Source of the DNA: Morchella semilibera
Lineage: Eukaryota; Ascomycota; Pezizomycetes; Pezizales; Morchellaceae
Assembly (NCBI GenBank): GCA_009192285.1
Contig: WBVU01000005.1
Coordinates: 310,001 to 374,000 of the forward strand
Direction: 5' to 3'
DNA length: 64,000 nt
The position numbers were made by a program, and so were the translations under genes. Below, piece after piece: positions 12,001 to 23,572 of the stretch. The notes under the pieces were generated by a model. It saw only the letters and a program-made list of their open reading frames with translations, had not been told where the DNA came from and searched no databases. Numbering within the stretch: the stretch's first letter is position 1; each line of letters starts with the position of its first letter.

Positions 12001-13212
12001 ACTTATCTCTACCATATCGCAGTCCTCCGCATGGGCTATGCCAAATCTTCAAGTTTTGGATAGGGGTGCGGCTGATATTGATGGCTGCCACCACCTTGGT
12101 TGTACCCGGGTACCGCGTGTGGAGCGGCGTCGCCTCCCCATATAAATGGTTCATATGTATCTTCTGGTCCTAAATACTACAACCGAGTACATGTACTTGC
12201 TATCCACCAAAGGAACCTGAAAATGCAGGGGCCGGTATTTGTATGGCCAAGACGATTCTCCATACAAATTATCCCTGTCTTTGTCACTTGCATTTTTAGG
12301 CTCTTGTGCTGGATACCGAGTAGATGAGCGGATCTTTGTTGCTCTAGCCCCTCTATCTTTCGGTAACGAAATGTCAACAAGCAACATTACAATCATTTCC
12401 ACCTGTTGAAAACTCACCCCCTTTAACGATTTGTATAGTGGAGCTCCAGCAGGCGGGAGAGGCGAGTTGGCAGCGTGCAGGCGAGCCTTTGCAGGTAGTT
12501 GGGGCGAGTTGGAGTCTCGGTTTTCCAGAAGATGTTGGCCAGGTCTCTCAGGTTACGTCTTTATATGCAGGAATCTTGGTCGTATATGAATAACATTACC
12601 GAGATCATCAATACGAATAAGTATCTTCAGGTTCCGCGTCGTCAACCATCTTCACAGCCTATCACTCGGCTCCCGGCCCGTTTTGACCCGCGAGAATGAA
12701 AAAATATCTATACCAGCGCCCTGTTTGATATAATATTACTGAGCTCACTAAGCTCACAGCTCCCCCGAAATAGATATAATTTTCCAGGACAAGACTTCAT
12801 GTCCGAAGGCTAAACAGAAACCCTAACTAAGCCCCACGCACCTAGCCTTCCCCACCGCCCCACAACCCCCCATGTATCGCTCCACAATCGCATAAACGGC
12901 GTTCCCCTAGCGGGAAGAGCTGCAACGACATCCTCTACGCGCAGTCATGGGCGGTGGGACCTGCAGCACCCCCGGCGCCCGGTTATCAATCAATCAATCA
13001 ACATGGCCCCCACTGGGGCGATTCGAGAAATTGCCGAGTAGGGTTATACACCGGTGGGAGGTGGAGGGTGGTGGAAGAGTCTAAGCTGTGGTTCTGCGAG
13101 CAGGCCACAAGGAGTAGGAACTATGTACTTACAAGGTGTTTTACTAATTTACGGGATGATCTCTCCTTTCCTTCAAACCAAGCGGCTTTCACTTGCATTG
13201 GATCACTTCCCG
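9041..13212. other. Non-coding gap
   Basis: No gene I can support. Several open frames of 60-130 codons exist on both strands (for example around 10825-11220, minus), but they are proline-, serine- or arginine-rich shadows of GC-rich sequence with no domain pattern. Poly-C or poly-G runs occur near 9465, 10662 and 11130. A frame near 12499-12699 (plus) is weakly protein-like but has no recognisable family. Confidence 0.4.
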
Positions 13213-13357
13213 TGGGAATTTAGATTCCAAAATCTGAATCTGAACAGAGGGGGTGGGGTCGGTTTAGATTTCTGGAGTTCAGAAACCTGGAAGGAGGTTA
13301 CATGATTGGTTGTTCGTGAGACTCGCCAGAAAATCAAGGTTCTAAATTTTCTGCGGG
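13213..13357 (+). repeat. Dispersed repeat R2, copy 2
   Basis: This aligns with the reverse complement of 5724-5880 over about 145 bp (TGGGAATTTAGATTC start, ATGATTGGTTGTTCG middle, TTTTCTGCGGGG end). No coding capacity. Confidence 0.6.
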
Positions 13358-14037
13358 GAGCCTCCATTTTTTCTCATTTCCCCGCTTTCATTTCCCCGCT
13401 TTCATTACGCCCAACGTATAGGTACGGCCCTGCGAGCGCTATTAGAGACTTTGCGCATAAACTCCAGGGTCTTTTGCGCCGAGTCCCTCTTATTCAATTT
13501 CCCCCCTTCTCATGCCCCTCTTACTGGCCCGGTCTGAAAGGAAATATGGGGGGTGGAGGGTCTGGTGAGAAAGGGGATCTGGCGGGGCTTGGCATTTTTT
13601 TGATAAGAGTCTTTGCTTACCAACGGAGTTTCCAACAGTTACCGTCCAAGGGATACCCTCCGTCTCGCCCGACCCTCCACCGCTCTACTAAACTACCTAT
13701 ACCCGCATCAATTGCGAGGAAACCCAGCACATCATAGGGCGATACTCGGATCCGAGATCCCTTGAGGGTACATTCCGTCAAGGGACCTTTGGCTATTATA
13801 CAATACTAGAACACCACATCCTCTTTTGGAGGCCCTGCCAAAATGAGCGACCTAAATGTGACCAACAACCCGCTCCGCCTCCTTGCACGTGGAGAGGGCC
13901 CTACACATGAAGTGTTCTGCATCAGGCCAAGGCTTTTCTCACCTCTCTGTTCTTGTTGGCTGAATTTCGGGGGTGTTAGAGGAGACGGAAGATGACCGTA
14001 TAGAAGACTGCCGGCAAAGTATGAAGACATTAGCTGA
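13358..14037. other. Non-coding gap
   Basis: No gene is seen. The block near 13650-13695 (CTCGCCCGACCCTCCACCG) recurs near 22205-22225, so it is another short dispersed repeat. Confidence 0.4.
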
Positions 14038-14361
14038 CACGGGGTATCTCACCCAAAGCGACTTGTCCGAAGCGAAAATGCCTTAAGCGAGCTTATGAAC
14101 TTCGTCATATATGAGCGCTACCTTTAAGAGACCCTTCTCGAGGGAGCATGCGAATTCTGGGACAAGCTAATACAGTTTCTACGAAACATCACCGAGCCTG
14201 ATTAGAGCGATACTCTTTAGAGACTGCTTTGTCTGGTTGCAGGCTATAGTGAAAAGCTCCTGGACTGCGCTCGTGATATCTTTTCGATTCAGTGGCCGCA
14301 TATGACGAACGTATCATAGAACATCTGGCGTCTTGTCAGGACGCGAGAGAATTGGGATTAG
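14038..14361 (+). pseudogene. Decayed gene relic, RIP-like stops
   Basis: In one frame this 324-bp stretch reads as coherent protein (SHPKRLVRSENALSELMNF, EGACEFWDKLIQFLRN, YSEKLLDCARDIFSIQWPHM) interrupted by several stop codons. Within the block the stops are TAG or TAA, as expected if CAG or CAA (Gln) codons had lost a C to T at CpA. That is the classic target of repeat-induced point mutation (RIP) in ascomycetes. The end of the block has a CAG acceptor-like site and a GTACGT donor-like site near 14338-14398 in another frame, so more exons may follow. I do not recognise the family. RIP is an inference from stop type only. Confidence 0.4.
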
Positions 14362-15392
14362 ATGTCGGTGCGGGGCTGAGGCAGGGTTCTCAATGGTACG
14401 TATCAGTATGATTTTCATGCCATACCGTACCCACTGTTATATACTGCGGTGGTTATCGAACTGCATGTTACTGTGCGGACCCCTTATCATACCAACTATA
14501 ATATATCATATTGTAAACGAGTGATGTCTTATGTTCCTGGAGGTTTTTTTATTTACTTCATTTATTGAATGTAGCCCTAATGTTCCTGGAAGTGTTCCAG
14601 GGCAAAATCCAGGTTTTCCCTTCCTTTTCCCCCTCTTCCTAGTTCATGAACTACATAAATTGAGGTTAGTAAGAGTAAAGGTAAATGGAGATTTGTTTGT
14701 CAAGTCCCTACTATGATATTCATGCTATTATCGATACAGATGAAATCCATATTCTACCTGCTATTACTTAAAGATCACCACACCGTACCTTACTCACTGT
14801 ACTACCAGCGAGTTTTATCGATATGTATTACAACACCGCACTATCATTGAGAACCCTGGGCTGAGGGACAGGAGGGTGTCTTTGCTGGTAGGTGGTCTGG
14901 TCTCTAGACAAACACCCGACAACGTGACTAGCAGGGTTCGTTTAGGCCCAGTGCTCCGCCTCCCGCGGTACCAAATCCCTCTCGGAAGCCCGAGCAGCCA
15001 GAGAGAGAGGACGAGCCTGTGCGGAAGAGTGTCAGGCAAAAATCCCGCTTGGTCTCCCCGGCGTTGTGCTCTGAGGACCAGATTTCAACCAGGCAACAAC
15101 CATCAAAACTCCAGCCCAAAGGAAGGCATACGTGTTTGATATCCACCAAGTCCTAACCCTAACCCTCAAAAGCTTAGGGATTTTCCTAATCCCTACTCCT
15201 ATACCCGCGCCCCTCTCCCAAAGACTATTAATTGAGCCCTACCCTAATTATGTGCCAAATATCAGTATATAATCTCCAAACCAGGCTCAATTAAGCCCCA
15301 TTTTGATATGAGGGTTATACCAGGCTTTTATATGCTATCGAGCCCTTATTTAGTCTCATACAGATATGCAGACGGGCGGTAAAGTATATACT
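14362..15392. other. Non-coding gap
   Basis: No supported gene. AT-rich stretches alternate with short GC-rich ones. A telomere-like CCTAACCCTAACCCT run sits at 15152-15166. Confidence 0.4.
15152..15166 (-). repeat. Interstitial telomere-like run
   Basis: CCTAACCCTAACCCT, about two and a half telomere-type units, lies in non-coding DNA. Confidence 0.5.
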
Positions 15393-15740
15393 TGCAATGG
15401 CCAGCTCGCGACTGCAAGTTGATCCAGTAATAGTGAACAGCGACAGGGTCTAGGGGACAGCTACAGTATAGGGAACAGCGGTAAAGTATAGGAACAGCGG
15501 GGGGATTAACCTGCTCAGATTTGATGCGTCATGCTTAGCCTAGGAAGTGGCGCTAACCGCCTCTGTGTCTAAATATTTAGCCCTTGGCATTAGTCCTGCC
15601 AGACCAATCAGATCACGTAGGTTCTGTCTCACACATGTCTCACTATTATACTTTCTACCCTTAGCGCGCCTATATAGGAAGTGGCGCTAACCACCTCTGT
15701 TCCCAAGTATTAAGCTCTTGGCGGTGCTTAGTCAGGCTTA
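15393..15740 (+). repeat. Dispersed repeat R3, copy 1
   Basis: This aligns with the reverse complement of 36250-36500. Shared blocks include CAATGGCCAGCTCGCGACTG, AACAGCGACAG, GGTAAAGTATAGGAACAGCG and GGCGGTGCTTAGTCAG. Within this copy a block reading TAGGAAGTGGCGCTAACC occurs twice (near 15540 and 15676), so it carries an internal duplication or a nested partial copy. Confidence 0.65.
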
Positions 15741-16378
15741 TGGGATATCACCATTGTACGAGGGCCGGGTTTGAGCGAGGCAAGGACAGATATACTCCTT
15801 CTTGTTCCGAGCTTGCAGTCAATTCCTTAGCTAGTTATACAGTGAATGAATTAAACAAGAAGTCGAGTTTTTCTCAGTGCTAAACCTAACCCTAAATCCG
15901 TGAAACTCGTTGCTGCGAAAGCGCCCTCTGTGGCCCTCATATACTACCCTGGTGTCTCAATAGTTTGTAGATTCCTCCAGTCTTGTAGTAATCTCTGGGT
16001 CGCGTACAAAGGGCTCTGGCTACAAACTGCGGCTGGCGATGTAAAAGCATACCGGTCATGCAGAACTGGCCCAAAAGGTGGTAGTGGATACCACTTGACA
16101 TGATTACCGCCCCATTCACCCTATAGTTACCGAGTTTCGCAAATTTGTATGGAAAATAGCTTGGAGATATCCCGTTTCCAGGTATCAAGATTTTAGATTC
16201 GGCTCAACCGTGATTGTCTATCTGGCACATTCACTCTAAGTCTCCGCGCTCTCGAAATATCGATACCAACTCCTATCACATCAACTCAGTCTCTAAGGTT
16301 GCACCGAACGATTTAGAGACTACTCGCGCGTGTTGCTGTTGAAGGTTAGCCTAGTTCGACCCTTGCCCCGGATTTAAC
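15741..16378. other. Non-coding gap 3' of the ankyrin fragment
   Basis: No supported gene. A telomere-like CTAACCCTAAA run lies near 15885. Confidence 0.4.
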
Positions 16379-16711
16379 TCAAACCTTGAAACTTCTGCTT
16401 TCTAGTCCTCTACGTACACTTTCCTCTATCAAACGACGAGCAAGTGGCATATACCGTCCATTGGGGGGTTCAAGTGGCTCCTCTGCGTATTCATCGCCGA
16501 GGGTACTAACCTGCGCACCGTTTTTCAGAAGGATATTGACTATTTCTTCCCAAGGAGATATGCGGTGTGGGAGACATAGTCCTTCATCCGTAGGGTGGGC
16601 CTCCGTGGCTGCGGTTGTAGAATTCCCCACTATAACCAGAGTGTTCATATCAGAAGTCTTGTCGAAGGCGTTGGGGTGGTGGCTGGTGGCGGCCTTGGAC
16701 AGTGATTCCAA
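16379..16711 (-). pseudogene. Detached ankyrin-type C-terminal fragment
   Basis: This open frame of about 110 codons ends in SFKV-stop and contains one clear ankyrin half-repeat (WEEIVNILLKNGAQVSTLG). It lacks a proper ATG at its head: the first codon is TTG, and the first Met lies about 21 codons in. Its 5' edge falls exactly at the end of the inserted 418-bp repeat M1 copy C. The NLR frame on the same strand runs into the other end of that repeat. The simplest reading is that this is the original 3' end of the NLR gene, cut off by the insertion. A separate small gene is possible. The TCCAAGGCC motif on both sides of the repeat may be chance. Confidence 0.45.
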
Positions 16712-17123
16712 TGGTTGAAACTAGTTGTATTCGGAGGCCATACCATACCGAACTGAACTAAATTACATGTCCAACTGAACTGAACTGAACTGAACTGAAT
16801 ATTGGTTCTCTAAACCGGTTTAAGAACTAGAACCGTTCTTTTGTTTGGTTTGCAGGTTCATAAACTAGGTGTGTTTTAGAGTCCAGTTCTTGATTTATTA
16901 GGTGCAATTAAGCCCGCCTAAGACCGGTGAAGGGTGGGTGATGCGTCCTCTATGTGGCGGGTAGCTGCATAATAGAACCGTTTAGTAGACTGGTTTGAAG
17001 TGATTTTTGACTATGATAAACCGTTCAAACCAAATTAGCTCAAAGAAAAAAACTCAACCGAAATATTAACCGAACCGGTTTGCAAAAACCGGTTTGTTTG
17101 GTAGAACGGGTGAACCATTGGAA
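16706..17123. repeat. MITE-like family M1, copy C, inserted at the NLR 3' end
   Basis: The element is bounded by perfect inverted ends TTCCAATGG...CCATTGGAA and is 418 bp long, the same length as copy A. The body contains a GAACT microsatellite (16773-16799) and several AACCGGTT palindromes, like the other M1 copies. No clear target duplication flanks it. The NLR stop codon lies inside it. Confidence 0.65.
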
Positions 17124-20100
17124 ACCCTGGCCTTGGAGGTAGGGGCGTGGTGTTCTCTCGTATTACCTCCGGCGTCGCTACCATCTCTTATAGGAACAAC
17201 TTCCCCGTGATCTCTACCAGAACTACACCTTTCTTCGCTACTTCCCCCACCCACGGTCACATCGTAACTCGGATCCGCGTTTTGGTGGATAAAATAGTCA
17301 TCGTCCCCATCACCCATGGGGTAGTTGTTTAACTCATTTGCAGTTGCCATATAACTCCCCCGCAGAGCTGCCTGGACTGCAGTCCCATGCTTACCACCCT
17401 TGATGTTGACATTAGCACCGTTTGCTATCAGGAGCTCTACTACAGTCTTGTAGCCAGCGTATGCGGCCGCCTGTAGAGCGCTGCCATATTTTCCACCTTG
17501 CGCATTTACATCGGCACCATTCTCGATCAGGGCCTTGATGATACGTAGTCGAAAACGCCTTTTTTCTTCGTCAAAAACATGAAAGTACCTAGGGGACGCA
17601 GCAGCCTGGAGGGCCGTTCCATACTCTCCAACCACCAGGTTAACGTCAGCTTTGTTGGCGAGTAGAACATTTGTGATAGTTTCGTAGCATGCGTAGGCAG
17701 CTGCATGGAGAGCGGTACCATATATTCCACCTTGTGTATTGATATTCGCTCCCTGTTCAATGAGAATATTGACTGTATCATTCTTGGTAGGATCATGGTG
17801 TCCTCCAAGGTACGCAGCTGCTGCCTGCAGAGCTGTGCAAAAGTTGCCGCCAGTAATATTCACATCGGCATAACATGCAAGTAGAACCTTGACGATCTGA
17901 TTATGGCCCCGGTAGGCCGCCGCTTGTAAGGCTGTTCCGTACCTCCCACCGCACAGATTGACGTTTGGAGCCATCTCAAGAAGCATGGTCAGTACTTCCA
18001 GGCGCGTCAACAGGTCACACTCCCAAGATCCGGAAGGTCTAGACAGACTGCATCCATCCCCGGTGCTAGAAGCCGCTTGCAAGGCGGTGTTATATTCGCC
18101 ACCCTGAATGTCGACACTAGCACCAGAGGCTAGCAAAGCTTTAACTACATTCCGATGACCCCCCCATGATGCAGCCTGAAGGGCAGTGTTATATTTGCCA
18201 CATTGGATATTGACATCTGCGCCGGAAGCCAGGAGAACTTTGACTACGTTTTCATGACCTCCGTAGGCTGCAACTTGAAGAGCGGTGCCCCTTTCCCCCC
18301 TAGTGGCGTTAGGATCGAAGCCGCGATCGATCAGAAACTGTACAGTATCTGCTTGGCCTGATTGTGCAGAGAGGTACAACACATCAAAATCCCTTTCATC
18401 GCTGCGGCCACAGAGGTCGAGTAGAGATCCCAGCGCATTTAAAGATCCCGCGGATGCTGCATTATCTATGGCTTCCTTGAACTCTTCTGAGGTCGTGATT
18501 GAGGCATCTAGACCATTAAATAGGCGGTAGATATGTAGGAGATCGACAGTTGCACAAAGACCCAATACGGTCACAGGTCCTCGGTGCTTGCCAGACCTCA
18601 CAGCATATGCTCCATGACGGTTTTCGCTGCGGAACAATGTTTGGAGCAGAGTCTCTAGATCAGAATGCAACGGTAGGGAGGCGCACCGAACGTGGTGGTC
18701 CCAGAAGTTCCATATATAAATCATTGGATCAAGCCCTTCCTCAGGACAGTCCCTGCGGCAGTGGAATGATCCGATGCGATTGAACTCCTGACACATGATA
18801 TACCGTATCGATGCTATTGCGACACCACTGTGGGCATCCATCTCTCTTGGGATATGGGTCGAATTCTTTGTTAAAAATGTCTGAACCGTAGAGTGGATAG
18901 GCCTCACCCGACCACCCTCGACAGTAAGTAGACCGCAGCATGCATCGATAGCTACTTGTGGTCCATATGTCCTTCTACATTCCAAGCTGCTCGTAGAAGT
19001 TGGTTCAATTGCGATGGCAGTTGCTAGCTCCTGTGGGTATAGTGGCCTCCCCGCAGTAACCACCCATGTCAAAGCTCTCTTAGCTACGACTATCATGGCA
19101 GGTATCTGTAGGTAGATGTTCGCCACCATTCGCTCGTAGGTCGCTTTCATATCATGAGGAAGTTCCCTGAGGGCATGGCGAATTGCGGCCTTCGAAGGCT
19201 GTTGGTAAATATAATCTAGTTGGCATTGAGCCCATAAAAAACTAGACGAATCATTAATTCCCTATACAAGCATTCACTATACAAGCATCCACAACTGCAG
19301 GGTTAGACCACCTACATTCCGTTTGATCTAGAAACTAGCGTAGATATAACCTCGTCTGCTAGATGTTCGTCTAGGCAACGATATATGTGAGGTTTATTTC
19401 TTAACACGTGCTCCACGTAGGACGCGATGTCAGCGTCAACCCTTGTCGACTCAACGTTGACGGTATGGAATCGTTTCGATGTGAATTCGAAATGAATATC
19501 TGGTTGTGAGCGACTAGTTACGAATATGTTTAATTGACCCAGGGAATCCTGAACAAGAGTTATAATGTAAGGTAGCAGATCTTGTCGATACTCTTCTTTG
19601 AACTCGTCCATTCCATCCAGTACAAGGAAGACGTTAGAAAAGGAGCCAATTATCTCCAGAAAGCTTTCCTTAAGTTCTGAAAGTCTAGGACTTTGGTCGT
19701 TCCGGGTGCACTTCTTGTAGAGCGACAACAACGAAGGTGGAAGATTGCTCTTGTGACGACAAAGCTGCTTGATTAAAGCTGATAGAATATTTGCGAGAGT
19801 CTGTACCACATCTTCCTGGAAGCTGAAATAGAAATAAGCTATCCCCGTGGTATCATCAGGACGATGATTAGAGATGATATCTTTCACCACAATTGACCTA
19901 ACACAATGTTAGTTCTCATCTGGTAGACATAAGCCCGGACTTCACTCACGCTAGCACAGACTTCCCAACACCAGCTACAGGACGGATCAGCATAAGTGAT
20001 ATCCCTGACAGTAGTAATGGGGGACGTACCAGGCCCCCGGCACCATAGAAGACAGCTCTTTCTTGCTTGAATCCAGTCCATATATTGCTGGGATTCAATC

Positions 20101-21960
20101 AACCAAGCACCAGTGGAACCATATCTTTTGGAATATAAGCGCTCAAAGTCCTTTTCGGGCTCAAGGGTCGAGAGCCAGGATAGAAAGTCCTTCCGTTCGC
20201 GGTCTACGGTACCTCTAAGATACTGACACAAGTTTGGTACATTGGATTGAAGCCCTACCATCAATAGCAATAATATTACCATACTGTAGGTCTATTGCAT
20301 TTTCGGCAGCTGTAATATTTCCCCCCTTAGCATCGACAGTGCTATAGATACGTAAGGTCAGGAGAGCATGTGACATACCTTTAGTCCGTCTCCAGCGCTC
20401 CCAATTACCTTTGATAGCATCGGGCGCGTCCTTCACCATTTCAAGTATACATGCGGACGCATTCTTGAACCCCTTGTCCTCCACTGATCTGTATTTTACC
20501 ATCCCTTGGTGATCGCTATTTATTGCAAAGACTTCAGTATCAACAGAGCCTGGGACAACTGCAGATGCTTTGGGTACTATCTGCAAGAATTATCAGTATT
20601 TTGAATTATAGAAACTACGGGGGAAGCAGTTATGTTCATGACGGAAACGTGTAACTAGTGATCAGTGGCCCTGCCACTTCAGGGTCCCAAACGCATCTAA
20701 TACCCTTTTGCCTCTTTCCGCTCTGCATAATCTATCTAGTAGGTATTGGGCAGTGGTACTTACAAGCCTCCCTCCCGCGACGGGAGGATAAGTCTCATAA
20801 AAGAACTTGGTAACAAAGTCGCTACTGATGTTTCTGTATTCTGCCAGCTGCCTTTGAAGTGAACCCGAGTTTTCCTCAAGGTCTCGGAATACTGTAGCGC
20901 TTGTCGATGCTGCTGCGTTGATCAAGATCTGCTTCCATGAGAGATTGTTACTACCGGGACCAGGGAGATTTTCCATCCCCTGATGGGGCGTGCCAAAGAA
21001 GAGAATCCCATAGGTGGACGTTTTGATTCCTTTGTGATACTCTAAGTTCTTGGTGCTAGTAGAGGCAGAGTATAGAAGGGCCTAAAGCCCCCAGTTAGGT
21101 CCAGTTCAAGTATGATTTTAAGTAATAAAAGAGCTTACATCTTTAAGAATGATGCCCCCAATACTATGCACAACGAAGATGATCGGCCGCTCAGGAATCT
21201 ATAAAGATCGTTGTTAACCATTGGAATAGCACCTTATTTATTCATACTCACATCGGCAGCCTTTCTTTGTTGACTAAGATCGGTAATCAAACCAACGGCA
21301 TGATCATGTAGTGTCTGGCAACTGAAAGACCTAGACCCATAAGTCCTACCATCATAGCCGTAGGTCAATACGCGGACCTGGGGAACGACAACAGGGAGGA
21401 GATCCCTAAGCCACACAACACCGTTATCAGCAGTCCATGTGCCATCTCGGTGGCCATTTAATCCATGTACGCAGATCAAGCTTCGGAGAATTCATGTTAG
21501 TCCAACCCATGATAATCCGCCCTTGATTAGAGATGTCCACGTACTCCAGGATTGGATCATTCCCATCAAATAGGACCTTTAAGCCAAAAGGCTGCTCAAC
21601 AACTCTGGGAATAGGTGGGTCAGAGGTGAGTGGGGGGGAAGGGGTAGAAAGCGAAGTACCGGGTGTCAGCGGTAAAGGGGGCCGAGAGGGGTTAGAGGCT
21701 GTGCGAGTATGAATGGCAGCCCCTTCCTCCTTGGGTGCTGCAGGTACGACATCCAGCGATGCATCAGCTGTTTGGAGCTGCTTATGCCCAGTATTTGGGG
21801 GGACCTCGGTCAGATTTGGTAGAGTTGGCGTTCCTACAGACGTTCTGGAGGGTAGAGTGGGGGTGGTCGCAGCGTTGGTGCGGCGGTGGTGTCGTGATTG
21901 ACCAGTACGTGTTGCCACAGGTGCCTCGCCAGCACTTCTCCTCTTCCATCTCCAACACAT
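17066..21960 (-). CDS. Fungal NLR: SesB-like hydrolase, NACHT, ankyrin repeats
   Basis: Nine exons can be joined in frame to give 1410 residues: 21960-21545, 21480-21252, 21198-21139, 21081-20764, 20580-20379, 20254-20030, 19974-19950, 19897-19316 and 19241-17066. Introns are mostly 52-74 nt with GTRNGT donors and AG acceptors. Introns 4 (183 nt) and 5 (124 nt) are longer, and intron 5 is the least certain. The start ATG is fixed by an in-frame TAA two codons upstream. Residues 1-125 are a Pro/Thr/Ser-rich linker. Residues 135-410 form an alpha/beta-hydrolase of the SesB type (ICVHGLNG, nucleophile Ser227 in VVHSIGG, FFGTPHQG, His365 in SDHQG). NACHT follows, with Walker A GPAGVGKS (482-489) and Walker B LVLDGMDE (583-590), then the SNGIFLWAQCQLDY motif. 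Ankyrin repeats of the GGKYGTALQAAAYAG type span about 938-1340. Fungal NLRs act as intracellular non-self sensors that trigger cell death. The last 19 residues are encoded by the inserted repeat. Confidence 0.85.
19950..19974 (-). other. 25-nt microexon encoding the NACHT Walker A loop
   Basis: Part of the NLR gene. This exon reads AGVGKSVLA between two introns: 19975-20029 (55 nt, GTACGT donor, TAG acceptor) and 19898-19949 (52 nt, GTGAGT donor, ACTAAC branch, TTAG acceptor). Both flanking splices keep the frame (phases 1 and 2) and complete a canonical GPAGVGKS. Skipping it would remove the nucleotide-binding Lys488 and shift the frame. Confidence 0.8.
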
Positions 21961-22299
21961 TTCTTAGGGGACGGTATTGAACAAGGGGAGTTTAGTAAGA
22001 GATGTATGGCTCTTCAGGGCAGGGCAGGGATACAGGGTTGATGGTGGTAATGGTGAGGGGACGGGGCTGGGGGTAGTTCGGGGATGCAGTTGCCCAGGTA
22101 GGGTAACAGAAGAGGGTGTAGTGGTGGGGGCCTGGTGGAGCTTGGCACTTCCTACTAGCAATTGAAAAATTGAAAACCGTCAGATCTTTTAGCTATACCC
22201 TCGATCTCGCCCAACCCTCCACCGCTCTAGATTAGATCAACACCACCAACCCCTGCTTCCCATGCAAGATGGGTGGGGCAAGACATGAAGCAACCAATT

Positions 22300-22507
22300 A
22301 CAGTCGCTTGCGAAAACCTGTGGATTAAGGCAGGGTTGGTTGGGGTAGTGCCTATTGCAACGGACTATCGATAGGGTACAGGACTATCGCATGGAAAGAT
22401 CAAATTGTCAAATTCGCGACCAGCCAGGCGATAGTCCTGTACCCTACCGATAGTTCGTTGCAACAGACTACCCTGGCTTATTCCACAGCTTTTCGAAAGC
22501 GACTATA
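22300..22507. repeat. MITE-like element with arms of about 85-95 bp
   Basis: Long imperfect inverted arms (22300-22394 and 22424-22507) surround a 29-bp loop. Matching blocks from outside in are CAGTCGCTT, CTGTGGATTAAG/CTGTGGAATAAG, GGGTAGT and GGGTACAGGACTATCGC. It lies about 340 bp upstream of the NLR start codon, in its probable promoter region. No coding capacity. Confidence 0.75.
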
Positions 22508-23567
22508 GGCGGCTTACATTTGACCTTTGAACTCGGCTGTGCTGTTGAGAACTGACGGTACAATTGCAAGGTAAATACCAGTAACATATATATTCCAGAA
22601 ACACTAGGTGGGGGTTTAAATTTTAATACAAATTTACTCGTAGGCTTTAAAAGAAATCATCCTATAGCTACCCATATATTCTCCCAATACCCACCCGCCA
22701 GACCGGTGGTCAAAGGTACTGAATTGTGTATCAAAGTTAAACCATTGTTAGCACATGTAAGAGGACTATCTAATATGGTGACAGGTTTAGGACGGTTCTA
22801 CTTCCTGCAATAGGTCCCCCCCGGGAGGTACCCCGCCACCCCACGACCACGTCACAACCAACGATATATCCTTCAGCCAACCGCTCCTCAATAATATCGC
22901 ACTGTTGTTTCAATTGGGTAACCCCCTAAGAAGTACAAACATAAACCCTGAACCTACCCCCCTAGTTGACCTTTGATATCGGTCCTGATAAGCCGGCTCG
23001 CTACCACCATTACGTGGATATAGAGTGTGTTTTTAAATTGCGAGGATCTAATTATGTTCCTGTCTCTTCCGCAGAACTCCTGCCCCCCCCCCCCCACCAA
23101 CCTAGATACACCCGCAATGACATGGATGCGGTCCCGCTCCTACGGGTTCTACGTCGAATATAGTATAGAGGGCTGAAGATACAATGATTCAGTTAATGGA
23201 GGAATTAATTGGCCTTTCAGCTACTTGAGAATTCCAATGACAGCCAGAGAAGCTAAAATAACCCGCCATTTTTGAAACAACGTCGGTGCCCCGACAACTC
23301 CAGAGGAATGATCACAGCCAAACACTTTGAAGTCATTCCAACATACTCTACAGGTTGGCGCAACAGAACGACGGTCAAGAAAAATATGTCAATAGTTGAT
23401 CTACCCCACTGATAAAAACATCATTAGTGAGATGTGCGGATCTGGGAGATTCTCTCCCGACTCAGGCTCCTAAATCAGTAATATAATGCTTTCAGTGGCA
23501 CCCAACAACTAACTAAGAAACTGGAAAGCAGGGCGACAGCGGTTATACTGTATATATAATGGGTGTA
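22508..23567. other. Non-coding gap before the Gypsy element
   Basis: No gene is seen. There is a poly-C run near 23084-23095 and AT-rich DNA elsewhere. The last five bases (CTCTC) are the left target duplication of the adjoining LTR element. Confidence 0.5.
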
Positions 23568-23572
23568 CTCTC

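Noticed and set aside
13306-13737. Plus-strand ORF of 143 codons
   Set aside because: It starts inside dispersed repeat R2 and has no recognisable family or consistent codon pattern.
16773-16799. GAACT array as a telomere variant
   Set aside because: It is a simple five-fold microsatellite inside the M1 element, without telomere-type units around it.
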